From NCBI GenBank assembly GCA_947631805.1, contig CANRNA010000024.1:1-13909 (forward strand): a stretch of 13,909 nucleotides of DNA, given 5' to 3'. Origin of the DNA: an uncultured Oscillospiraceae bacterium. GTDB lineage: Bacteria; Bacillota; Clostridia; Oscillospirales; Oscillospiraceae. Under the pieces are notes generated by a model. The model worked only from the letters and a program-made list of their open reading frames with translations. It did no database searches and was not told the origin of the DNA. Position numbers and translations under genes: made by a program. Positions 1-7,091 of this stretch are shown here, one piece after another (the stretch's first letter is position 1; each line of letters starts with the position of its first letter).

Positions 1-632
1 GGGACATCACCGGCTCCTTCACCCACTATGAGCAGAGCCTGCGGGTGGTGGACAAGCTGGAAAAGGACGGGAAGGGCTTGAATCTTTGCCAGGAGACGCG
101 GATGGGCATTTTGAACCACACCACCGGTGAGCCACGGGACACCCTGGAGGCGGACGTGGTGCGGCTGGCGGACCACATCGCCTATCTGAACCACGACCTG
201 GACGACGCCCAGCGGGCGGGCATCGTCAGACCGGAGGACGTGCCGGACATCATCCGCCACCGGGTGGGCACCCGCAACTCCCAGCGCATCAACGCCATGG
301 TCACCGACGCCATCGCCAGCAGCGCCCAGGGAAGGATAGGCCTGTCCCCCGCCATGGCCGAGGCCTATGCCGCTTTTGAGGCGTTCATGTACGACGCGGT
401 GTACCACAACCCCACCGCCAAGGGGGAGGAGTCCAAGGTCAAGGGCGTGCTGGCCCCCATCATGGAGTATTACATCGCCCACCCGGACCGGCTGCCCCCG
501 GAGTTCCAGGCCATTGCCGAGGCGGAGGGAAAGGCCGTGGCCGTGACGGACTATGTCTCCGGCATGACGGACAGCTATGCCATTTACACCTTTGAAAACC
601 TGTTCGTCCCGGCGAGCTGGTCGGTGAAGTGA
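1..632 (+). CDS. dgt: dGTPase-type dNTP triphosphohydrolase, 3' part (5' end outside window)
   Basis: This is the C-terminal ~210 residues of an HD-superfamily deoxynucleotide triphosphohydrolase, which cleaves dGTP or other dNTPs to the nucleoside and triphosphate in the cytoplasm. The frame is already open at base 3, where it reads as an HYEQSLRVV segment, so the GTG at 45 is an internal codon and not the start. Family landmarks visible are ETRMGILNHTTGE near the window edge, VVRLADHIAYLNHDLDDA (the Asp of ADHIAY matches the last metal ligand of the HD site), and the late YVSGMTDSYAI block. The first HD-motif ligands must lie upstream of the window. The gene ends 36 bases before dnaG with no terminator between them, so the two are probably co-transcribed. 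The family is clear, but substrate preference among dNTPs cannot be read from this fragment. Confidence 0.9.
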   Translation, partial: DITGSFTHYEQSLRVVDKLEKDGKGLNLCQETRMGILNHTTGEPRDTLEADVVRLADHIAYLNHDLDDAQRAGIVRPEDVPDIIRHRVGTRNSQRINAMVTDAIASSAQGRIGLSPAMAEAYAAFEAFMYDAVYHNPTAKGEESKVKGVLAPIMEYYIAHPDRLPPEFQAIAEAEGKAVAVTDYVSGMTDSYAIYTFENLFVPASWSVK

Positions 633-652
633 TTTGTCTGTTTCTATGGGGC

Positions 653-660
653 AGGAGGTG
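653..660 (+). promoter_or_regulatory. Strong ribosome binding site that fixes the dnaG GTG start
   Basis: AGGAGGTG lies 8 bases upstream of the GTG at 669. It is a near-perfect Shine-Dalgarno sequence and supports GTG as the dnaG start over any downstream ATG. Confidence 0.8.
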
Positions 661-668
661 AACAGACC

Positions 669-2408
669 GTGCCGTTTTCCGAGGATTTTCTGGAGGAGCT
701 CAGCCGCCGGAACGATATCGTGGACGTGGTCAGCGGATATGTGCCGCTGACAAAGCGCAGCGGCGCCAATATGTTCGGCCTGTGCCCCTTCCACGGGGAG
801 AAGACCCCCTCCTTTTCCGTCAACGCCGACAAGCAGATATACCACTGCTTCGGCTGTGGCAAGGGGGGCAGCGTCATCAACTTCATCATGGAGATAGAGA
901 ACCTCTCCTTCCCCGACGCGGTGCAGTTTTTGGCCCGCCGGGCGGGGATGGAGGTGCCGGAGGATACTCAGGACGTGAACCGGGGCCGCCGGACCAGGAT
1001 GCTGGACCTGAACCGGGAGGCGGCGCGGTTTTTCCACGCCCGGCTCATGGAGGACGCGGGCCGGGCCGGACAGGCCTACGTGGACCGGCGGGGCATCCGC
1101 TCCATGGTCAAGCCCTTCGGCATGGGCTTCGCCCCGGACAGCTGGCAGAGCCTGACGGACGCCATGACCGCCAAGGGCTACACCCGCCAGGAGCTGGTGG
1201 ACGCGGGCCTGTGCCGGGTGGGCAAGAGCGGGGGGCTGTATGATTATTTCCGCAACCGGCTGATGTTTCCGGTCATCGACGTGCGGGGCAACGTCATAGG
1301 CTTCTCGGGGCGCATCCTGGACGACGGGGAGCCCAAGTACCTGAACAGCCCGGACACCCTGGTCTACAGCAAATCCCACAGTCTTTTCGCCCTGAATCTG
1401 GCTAAAAAGTCCAAAAGCGGATATATTCTTCTGGCAGAGGGAAATATAGACGTTGTAAGTCTCCATCAGGCGGGGTTCGACAGCGCCGTGGCCAGTCTGG
1501 GCACCTCCCTTACCGCCGACCAGGCCCGGCTTTTGGCCCGGTACACCTCCCAGGTCATCATCGCCTACGACAACGACGCGGCGGGGCAGAAGGCCGCCCA
1601 GCGGGCCATCGGCATATTGCAGCCGCTGGACCTGCGGATAAACGTGGTGAAGATACCGGGGGCCAAGGACCCGGACGAGTTCATCCAGGCCAACGGGCCC
1701 CAGGCCTTCAGAAACCTCATCGAGCGCAGCGGCAACCAGGTGGAGTACCGCCTGGAGCAGACGGCGGCGGAGTACGCGCTGGACACGGACGCGGGCCGGG
1801 TGGGGTATCTGCGGGCCGCGGCCAAGCTCATTGCCTCCCTGCCGGGGAGCGTGGAGCGGGAGATATACGGCCTGCGGGCCGCGGAAAAGGCGGGAGTATC
1901 CCCGGAGGCGTTCAAGCTGGAGGTGGAGCGGGTCCGCAAACAGAACGCGGCCGCCGCCCGCAAGCAGAGAGACCGGGAGGCATCCGCCCCCCTTCGGGCG
2001 GTCCAGCCCCAGAGCCGGGAGCTGCGGTTCGAGAATGTGCGCAGCGCCGTGGCGGAGGAGGGGGTGCTGAATCTGCTGTGCCGGTTCCCGGAGCAGTTCG
2101 GCGCCGTCCCGCTGACGGCGGCGGATTTCACCTCTCCCGTCCTGGGCGGGCTGTATGAGGCGGTGACGGAGCGGCTGCGCCAGGGCCGGAGCGTGTCCCT
2201 GGCCGCCCTGGGACAGCAGTTCGGCCCCGACGAGCTGACGCTGCTGGCAAAAATACTCCAGCACGACGAGATATCCGCCCCGGCCGCCCAACAGGCCATG
2301 GGCGATTACATAAACAAGATACGCGCAGAGAGAGACAGAGCTACCCGCGGCCAGGACCTGCGGGGCTACGCCGAAAAGCTGAAACAAACGAAAGGGTATG
2401 GTTCATAA
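669..2408 (+). CDS. dnaG: DNA primase DnaG
   Basis: This primase makes the short RNA primers for lagging-strand synthesis, working with the replicative helicase. The 579-residue product has the usual domain order. The N-terminal CHC2 zinc-binding domain has ligands Cys39, His42, Cys60 and Cys63 (CPFH ... CFGC). The catalytic core follows, with the TOPRIM acidic residues visible as Glu257 (LLAEGNIDVV) and Asp301/Asp303 (AYDNDAAG). The C-terminal helicase-interaction region, from about residue 430, follows a charged linker rich in Arg, Lys and Ala. The TOPRIM motif reads EGNID where EGYMD-like versions are common, but the Glu and Asp are kept. The start is GTG with a strong ribosome binding site. 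The gene sits between dgt and rpoD, only 2 bases from rpoD, as in the classical macromolecular-synthesis operon. Length is normal and I see no damage. Confidence 0.98.
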   Translation: MPFSEDFLEELSRRNDIVDVVSGYVPLTKRSGANMFGLCPFHGEKTPSFSVNADKQIYHCFGCGKGGSVINFIMEIENLSFPDAVQFLARRAGMEVPEDTQDVNRGRRTRMLDLNREAARFFHARLMEDAGRAGQAYVDRRGIRSMVKPFGMGFAPDSWQSLTDAMTAKGYTRQELVDAGLCRVGKSGGLYDYFRNRLMFPVIDVRGNVIGFSGRILDDGEPKYLNSPDTLVYSKSHSLFALNLAKKSKSGYILLAEGNIDVVSLHQAGFDSAVASLGTSLTADQARLLARYTSQVIIAYDNDAAGQKAAQRAIGILQPLDLRINVVKIPGAKDPDEFIQANGPQAFRNLIERSGNQVEYRLEQTAAEYALDTDAGRVGYLRAAAKLIASLPGSVEREIYGLRAAEKAGVSPEAFKLEVERVRKQNAAAARKQRDREASAPLRAVQPQSRELRFENVRSAVAEEGVLNLLCRFPEQFGAVPLTAADFTSPVLGGLYEAVTERLRQGRSVSLAALGQQFGPDELTLLAKILQHDEISAPAAQQAMGDYINKIRAERDRATRGQDLRGYAEKLKQTKGYGS

Positions 2409-2410
2409 AG

Positions 2411-3757
2411 ATGGCAGCAGAGAAAAAGACGACGGCCGAAGAAGAGATCCTCTCCCCGGAGCAGACCCCGCCCGCCGGGGAGCCGGAAGCGGAGGAGGCG
2501 CCCAAGCCCAAGAAAAAGTCCGCCCCCAAGAAGAAGTCCAGCGCGGAGGAGACCGCGCCGAAGAAGACGGCCAAAAAGAAGACGGAGGGCGACACGGAGG
2601 AGGGCGAGGGCGGACCCGCCGCCGACCTGCCTCCGGAGAAGACCAACGAGGAGAAGATAAGCGAGCTCATCGAGAGAGGCAAGAAGGCCGGAAAGCTCAC
2701 CAGCAAGGAGCTCAGCGACGTGCTGGACAGCATGGGCCTGAGCCCGGAGGAGCTGGACGCGGTCTATGACCAGCTGGAGGATCTGGGCATCGACACCGCC
2801 GGGGATGAGTTCCTGCCTCCCCTGGAGGACGACGCGCTGCCCGCGCTGGAGGAGCTGGAGGAGCTGGAAGAGCTCAGCAACGTCCGGGAGGAGGAGATCA
2901 TCGACACCGACGCGGTGGCGGAGAACTTCTCCACCGACGACCCGGTGCGGATGTATCTGAAGGAGATAGGCAAGGTGCCTCTGCTGAACCCGGATGAGGA
3001 GCTTGCCCTGGCGTGCCGCATGGCCGAGGGGGACGAGGAGGCCAAGCGCCGGATGGCGGAGGCCAACCTGCGGCTGGTGGTGTCCATCGCCAAGCGCTAT
3101 GTGGGCCGGGGGATGCTGTTTCTGGACCTCATCCAGGAGGGCAACCTGGGGCTCATCAAGGCGGTGGAGAAGTTCGACTACACCAAGGGCTACAAGTTCT
3201 CCACATACGCCACCTGGTGGATACGCCAGGCCATCACCCGAGCCATCGCCGACCAGGCCCGGACCATCCGCATCCCGGTGCACATGGTGGAGACCATCAA
3301 CAAGGTCATCCGGGTCTCCCGGCAGCTCCTCCAGGAGCTGGGCCACGACCCCTCCGCCGAGGAGATAGCCGAGGAGATGAACATCCCCGCCGAAAAGGTG
3401 CGGGAGATATTGAAGATAGCCCAGGAGCCCGTGAGCCTGGAGACCCCCATCGGCGAGGAGGAGGACTCCCACCTGGGAGACTTCATCGAGGACGAGGGCG
3501 CCTCCGAGCCCTCCGAGGCCGCCAGCTTCACCCTGTTGAAGGAGCAGCTCATGAGCGTGCTGGACACCCTGACCCCCCGGGAGAAAAAGGTGCTGGAGCT
3601 GCGCTTCGGCATCATCGACGGCCGCACCCGCACCCTGGAAGAGGTGGGCAAGGAGTTCAACGTGACGAGAGAGCGTATCCGCCAGATAGAGGCCAAGGCC
3701 CTGCGGAAGCTGCGCCACCCCTCCCGGAGCAAGAAGCTGCGGGACTTCCTGAACTGA
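2411..3757 (+). CDS. rpoD: Primary (housekeeping) RNA polymerase sigma factor, sigma-70/SigA
   Basis: This is the main promoter-recognition subunit of RNA polymerase. The ATG lies 2 bases after the dnaG stop; only a weak AAAGGG precedes it, so translation is probably coupled to dnaG. Of 448 residues, about 1-75 form a Lys/Pro/Glu-rich low-complexity tail with repeated KKK clusters at 34-57. Residues ~80-133 look like sigma region 1.1, and ~137-161 are strongly acidic with repeated LEE units. The conserved core starts with DDPVRMYLKEIG at 176 (region 1.2) and continues through NLRLVVSIAKRY, DLIQEGNLGLIKAVEKFDY (2.1-2.2) and YKFSTYATWWIRQAI from 261 (2.3-2.4). After region 3 comes region 4.2 with its helix-turn-helix from about 408 (TLEEVGKEF, VTRERIRQIEAKALRKL). 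The protein is longer than B. subtilis SigA, which I recall at about 370 residues; the excess is N-terminal. Confidence 0.98.
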   Translation: MAAEKKTTAEEEILSPEQTPPAGEPEAEEAPKPKKKSAPKKKSSAEETAPKKTAKKKTEGDTEEGEGGPAADLPPEKTNEEKISELIERGKKAGKLTSKELSDVLDSMGLSPEELDAVYDQLEDLGIDTAGDEFLPPLEDDALPALEELEELEELSNVREEEIIDTDAVAENFSTDDPVRMYLKEIGKVPLLNPDEELALACRMAEGDEEAKRRMAEANLRLVVSIAKRYVGRGMLFLDLIQEGNLGLIKAVEKFDYTKGYKFSTYATWWIRQAITRAIADQARTIRIPVHMVETINKVIRVSRQLLQELGHDPSAEEIAEEMNIPAEKVREILKIAQEPVSLETPIGEEEDSHLGDFIEDEGASEPSEAASFTLLKEQLMSVLDTLTPREKKVLELRFGIIDGRTRTLEEVGKEFNVTRERIRQIEAKALRKLRHPSRSKKLRDFLN

Positions 3758-3771
3758 ACGGGAAAAAGCAC

Positions 3772-3801
3772 GCCGCACAGGACCGGCCGGTCCTGTGCGG
3801 C
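3772..3801. terminator. Bidirectional intrinsic terminator between rpoD and upp
   Basis: This is a perfect 15-bp inverted repeat with no spacer (arm GCCGCACAGGACCGG, axis at 3786/3787); in RNA the central GGCC would form the loop. On the plus strand it is followed by ATATTATTTTTA. On the minus strand it is followed by GTGCTTTTTCCC. It therefore fits termination of both the rpoD operon and the convergent upp operon. It starts 15 bases after the rpoD stop and ends 21 bases beyond the end of upp. Confidence 0.85.
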
Positions 3802-3821
3802 ATATTATTTTTAATTGAAAT

Positions 3822-4451
3822 TTACTTCGTTCCGAAGATGCGGTCGCCCGCGTCTCCCAGGCCGGGGACGATGTAGCCGTGCTCGTTCAGGTGGTCGTCC
3901 TCCGCGGCGGCGAAGATGTCGATGTCCGGATGGGCGGCCTGCATGGCCTCCACGCCCTCGGGAGCGGCGATGATGCACATGAGCTTGATGTTCTTCACGC
4001 CCACCTCCTTCAGGAAGGTGGCCGCGGCGATGGCGCTGCCGCCGGTGGCCAGCATGGGATCGACGATGATCACGTCACGCTCGGTGATATCGGGGGGCAT
4101 CTTGAAGTAATACTTCACCGGCTCCAGGGTCTTCGGGTCCCGGAACAGACCGATGTGGCCCACCTTCACATTGGGCATCATGGACACCATGCCGTCCACC
4201 ATGCCGAGCCCGGCCCGCAAAATGGGCACCACGGCCAGCTTTTTCCCGGCGATGCGGCGGCAGGTGGCCATGGCCACGGGGGTCTGGACCTGGACCTCCT
4301 CCAGAGGCAGGTCCCGGGTGGCCTCGTAGCACATGAGCTGGGCGATCTCGCTGATCAGCTCCCGGAATTCCTTCACGCTGGTGTGCTCGTCCCGGAGGAT
4401 GGACAGCTTGTGCTGGATCAGGGGATGGTCGAAAACCATGACTTTGCTCAT
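3822..4451 (-). CDS. upp: Uracil phosphoribosyltransferase
   Basis: This enzyme converts uracil and PRPP to UMP in pyrimidine salvage. The 209-residue product has the full family length. The PRPP-binding loop is visible as DPMLATGGSA at 131-140. The uracil-binding C-terminal stretch GLGDAGDRIFGT starts at 197, and the PILRAGLGMVDGM block starts at 76. AAAGGA (4461-4466, minus strand) lies 9 bases before the ATG. It is the last gene of the minus-strand polA operon, 30 bases after tsaB. I see no promoter in that gap, so it is probably transcribed from upstream. It ends at the shared bidirectional terminator. Confidence 0.97.
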   Translation of the reverse strand: MSKVMVFDHPLIQHKLSILRDEHTSVKEFRELISEIAQLMCYEATRDLPLEEVQVQTPVAMATCRRIAGKKLAVVPILRAGLGMVDGMVSMMPNVKVGHIGLFRDPKTLEPVKYYFKMPPDITERDVIIVDPMLATGGSAIAAATFLKEVGVKNIKLMCIIAAPEGVEAMQAAHPDIDIFAAAEDDHLNEHGYIVPGLGDAGDRIFGTK

Positions 4452-4481
4452 ATCAAACGCTCCTTTGTTGGATTGGTTTTT

Positions 4482-5180
4482 CTATTTCTGCCGGTCCAGA
4501 CGGGCCAGGCGCTCCCGTTCGGCCTGGCTGAGCCGGAGATAGGCGGGCATCAGCTCCCCGGCGGGGACGGCCTGACGGCCTATAGCCGCCAGCCCCACCC
4601 CCCGTGCGCTTTGCAGCCGCAGGGGCTCCGGGGCCAGAAACAGGGCGACACGCTCCCTGTCCAGTGTATTATAGCACAGCTCCGCCCCATCTCCAAGCAA
4701 AATCCACGGCTCCTGAGATGCGACGAGCTCTTTTTCCAGCTCCGGCAGGCCGATGGCCCTGTCCTCCGTCAGGCGGACGGGTCTGCCCCCCTCCACGGTG
4801 AACAGGGCGTTGTAGACCTGGCTCCGGCGGGCGTCCATGCAGCAGCACAGCGTCTGTCCGTCCAGCACCGGCCCGCCGAAGGCCATGGCCTCCAGGGTGG
4901 ACACCCCCACGGCGGGTATCTCCAGGGCCCAGCATATCCCCTTGGCCTCGGCCATACCGATGCGCAGGCCCGTGAAGGAACCGGGCCCCCGGCTCACGGC
5001 CACCCGGTCCAGGTCCGCCAGCTCCTTTCCCAGGCCCCGCAGCAGGCTCTCCGCCATGGGCAGCAGGGTCCGGCTGTGGGTCAGCCCGGCGTTCTGGATG
5101 GAGAACGCCAGCATCCTCTCGTCCGCGAAGACCGCCGCCGAGGCGGCCTTGGCGGAGCTCTCCAGCGCCAGTGTCAGCAT
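4482..5180 (-). CDS. tsaB: tRNA t6A37 biosynthesis protein TsaB
   Basis: TsaB is the scaffold partner of TsaD in the complex that transfers the threonylcarbamoyl group onto A37 of ANN-decoding tRNAs. The 232-residue sequence has the ASKHA-type N-terminal domain: it begins MLTLALESSAKAASAAV, and the conserved GPGSFTGLRIG lies at 65-75. The C-terminal half is more divergent, as is usual for TsaB, which does not itself bind the catalytic metal. The ATG overlaps the end of tsaE by 7 bases (5174-5180), indicating translational coupling and balanced production of the two proteins. The family call is firm; it was formerly called YeaZ. Confidence 0.94.
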   Translation of the reverse strand: MLTLALESSAKAASAAVFADERMLAFSIQNAGLTHSRTLLPMAESLLRGLGKELADLDRVAVSRGPGSFTGLRIGMAEAKGICWALEIPAVGVSTLEAMAFGGPVLDGQTLCCCMDARRSQVYNALFTVEGGRPVRLTEDRAIGLPELEKELVASQEPWILLGDGAELCYNTLDRERVALFLAPEPLRLQSARGVGLAAIGRQAVPAGELMPAYLRLSQAERERLARLDRQK

Positions 5181-5602
5181 GATGCGGGCCCCCCTTCCAC
5201 CGTTATCTCCCGCTCGGTGTCCGATATTTTCCGGAACCGGACGGCGTATTCGTCCCCCTCAAAGGCGCCGGGGACGTTCTCGCTCCACTCCACGGCGCAC
5301 ACGCCGCCCCGGCCCAGGTAATCCTCCCAGCCGATGTCGTACAGCTCGTCCGCCCCGGCGAGACGGTACATGTCGAAGTGGAACAGGGGCAGGACCCCGC
5401 CCTCGTACTCGTTGACGATGGTGAAGGTGGGGCTGGTGACGGTCCCCGGAAAGCCCATGCCCCGGGCCATGCCCCGGACAAAGGCGGTCTTGCCGCAGCC
5501 CAGCTCCCCGTAAAGGGCCGCCACGGCCCCCGCCGTGAGCTTCGCGGCGAACGCGGCCCCCAGGGCCTCGGTCTCTTCTTCACAATGGGTGATGTATGTC
5601 AT
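5174..5602 (-). CDS. tsaE: tRNA t6A37 biosynthesis ATPase TsaE
   Basis: This is the small P-loop ATPase that drives turnover of the TsaB-TsaD complex in t6A synthesis. The 142-residue product shows a Walker A motif GELGCGKT at 32-39, a SPTFTIVNEY switch-like block at 57-66, HFDMYRL at 75-81 and EWSE at 105-108, all family hallmarks. It lies 39 bases downstream of tsaD and overlaps tsaB by 7 bases. The ribosome binding site is modest (GAGG at 5609-5612, minus strand). Length is normal and there is no sign of damage. Confidence 0.95.
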   Translation of the reverse strand: MTYITHCEEETEALGAAFAAKLTAGAVAALYGELGCGKTAFVRGMARGMGFPGTVTSPTFTIVNEYEGGVLPLFHFDMYRLAGADELYDIGWEDYLGRGGVCAVEWSENVPGAFEGDEYAVRFRKISDTEREITVEGGPASC

Positions 5603-5641
5603 AAAAAGCCTCGCATAATGTCAGGTATATCTCCGGGCGGC

Positions 5642-6652
5642 TCACAAGTCCATGGTGGCGTAAGCGTTCAGGTCCGGCCCGGCGGTGCGGCCCGCCAGGT
5701 ATTCATAATAGCCCTGGGCGCCTATCATGGCGGCGTTGTCCCCGCAAAGCCGCAGGGGCGGCACGAACAGCCGCCGTCCCTCTCTGGCGCAGGCGGCCTC
5801 AAAATCCGCCCGGATGCGGGAGTTGGCGGCCACGCCCCCGGCCACGGCCACGTTTTTGTAGCCCAGGGCCCTGGCGGCGGCCATGGTCCGGCCCACCAGC
5901 GTCTCGCTCACCGCCCGGCACAGGCTGGCGGCCAGGCCCGGCTTGTCCAGGGGCTGGCCGGTCTGCTCGGCGTGGTGGGCGATGTTCACCACGGCGGTCT
6001 TCAGGCCGGAAAAGCTCATGTCATAAGGGTTTGCCCCGTTCACCGAGGGCCGGGGCAGCTCGTAGGCCCGGTCGTCTCCCCTTTGGGACAGCTCGTCGAT
6101 GGGCTTGCCTCCGGGGTAGCCCAGACCCATGACACGGGCGGACTTGTCGAAGCACTCCCCGGCCGCGTCGTCCCTGGTCAGGCCCAGGATGGACATATCC
6201 GTGTAGCCCCGCACGTCCACCAGCATGGTGTTCCCCCCGGAGATGGCCAGGCACAGGAAGGGGGGCTCCAGGTCCGGATAGGCCAGGTAATTGGCGGCGA
6301 TGTGGCCCCGGATGTGGTGCACCGGGACGAGGGGCACGCCCAGGGCCAGGGCTGCGCTCTTGGCGAAGTTCACCCCCACCAGCACCGCCCCGATGAGCCC
6401 GGGGGCGTAGGTGCAGGCCACGGCGTCGATGTCCCGGCGGGACGCCCCCGCCTTGTCCAAGGCCCGATCCGCCAGGAGGGAGATGACCTCCAGGTGGCTT
6501 CTGGCGGCTATCTCCGGCACCACCCCGCCGTATATCTCGTGCAGGGCCACCTGGGAGAATATCTCGTCGGCCAGCACCCGCCGCCCGTCCTCCACCAGGG
6601 CGACGGCCGTCTCGTCACAGGACGATTCCACAGCAAATATCAGCATCTTCAC
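5642..6652 (-). CDS. tsaD: tRNA N6-adenosine threonylcarbamoyltransferase TsaD
   Basis: TsaD is the catalytic subunit that moves threonylcarbamoyl from TC-AMP to A37 of tRNA. Of 336 residues, SSCDET lies at 10-15. The metal-binding HxxxH is His113/His117 (VHHIRGH), and the third ligand is Asp305 in CGDNAAM. GGVAANSRIR at about 272 is also typical. The phosphate-loop segment reads SGGNT at 138-142; many bacterial homologues have SGGHT, while archaeal and eukaryotic Kae1/OSGEP have SGGNT. The GTG used here overlaps the rimI stop by 4 bases (GTGA). An ATG two codons later (4644-type position 6646-6644) is an equally good start, since no strong ribosome binding site separates them. The product is intact and confidently assigned. 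Confidence 0.96.
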   Translation of the reverse strand: MKMLIFAVESSCDETAVALVEDGRRVLADEIFSQVALHEIYGGVVPEIAARSHLEVISLLADRALDKAGASRRDIDAVACTYAPGLIGAVLVGVNFAKSAALALGVPLVPVHHIRGHIAANYLAYPDLEPPFLCLAISGGNTMLVDVRGYTDMSILGLTRDDAAGECFDKSARVMGLGYPGGKPIDELSQRGDDRAYELPRPSVNGANPYDMSFSGLKTAVVNIAHHAEQTGQPLDKPGLAASLCRAVSETLVGRTMAAARALGYKNVAVAGGVAANSRIRADFEAACAREGRRLFVPPLRLCGDNAAMIGAQGYYEYLAGRTAGPDLNAYATMDL

Positions 6653-7074
6653 AGCACCAGCGTCATAATAATGGCGTCCTCTCTGGGTTTTTCATAGTAA
6701 TTGGTCCGGCGTCCCACGGGTACGAAGCCGTGCTTTTCGTACAGCCTCAGGGCGGCCTGGTTGGAGGCGCGGACCTCCAGGGTGATGAAGGCGAGCGCCT
6801 TCTCCCGGCCCCGGCGTATCATGGCGTCCATGAGCCCGTCCGCCGCGCCCCGCCGCCGTCTCTCCGGCGCCACGGCGACGCTGTCCAGGCTCCCCTCGTC
6901 CAGCACGCTGGCCAGGGAGGCATAGCCGCACAGGACGCCCTCGTCCTCCGCGACCAGCATTTTATCCACCCGCCGGGCGATGAAATCCTCCGGCCAGGGG
7001 TCGGCGGGGAAGCACACCACCTCCAGCGCCGCGATGGCGGGGACATCTTCGGTTGTGGCTTGTCGGATAATCAT
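6649..7074 (-). CDS. rimI: RimI-type GNAT N-acetyltransferase
   Basis: This is an acetyl-CoA-dependent N-acetyltransferase; RimI acetylates the N-terminus of ribosomal protein S18, though substrate range varies in the family. The 141-residue protein shows GNAT motif A as SVAVAPERRRRGAADGLM (about 71-88), followed by LEVRASNQAALRLYEKHGF, the most typical RimI segment, and a late NYY motif. It lies 17 bases after polA with GAAAGG just upstream of the ATG, and overlaps tsaD by 4 bases. Linkage of rimI with tsaB/D/E is common in bacteria and supports RimI over a generic GNAT. Confidence 0.9.
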   Translation of the reverse strand: MIIRQATTEDVPAIAALEVVCFPADPWPEDFIARRVDKMLVAEDEGVLCGYASLASVLDEGSLDSVAVAPERRRRGAADGLMDAMIRRGREKALAFITLEVRASNQAALRLYEKHGFVPVGRRTNYYEKPREDAIIMTLVL

Positions 7075-7091
7075 GGCAGCCTTTCAAACGA

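Noticed and set aside
2366..3778. 470-residue minus-strand open frame opposite rpoD
   Set aside because: It is rich in Leu, Gly, His and Gln in the way expected from reading GC-rich codons backwards, has no family motif, and lies fully opposite an unmistakable sigma factor gene.
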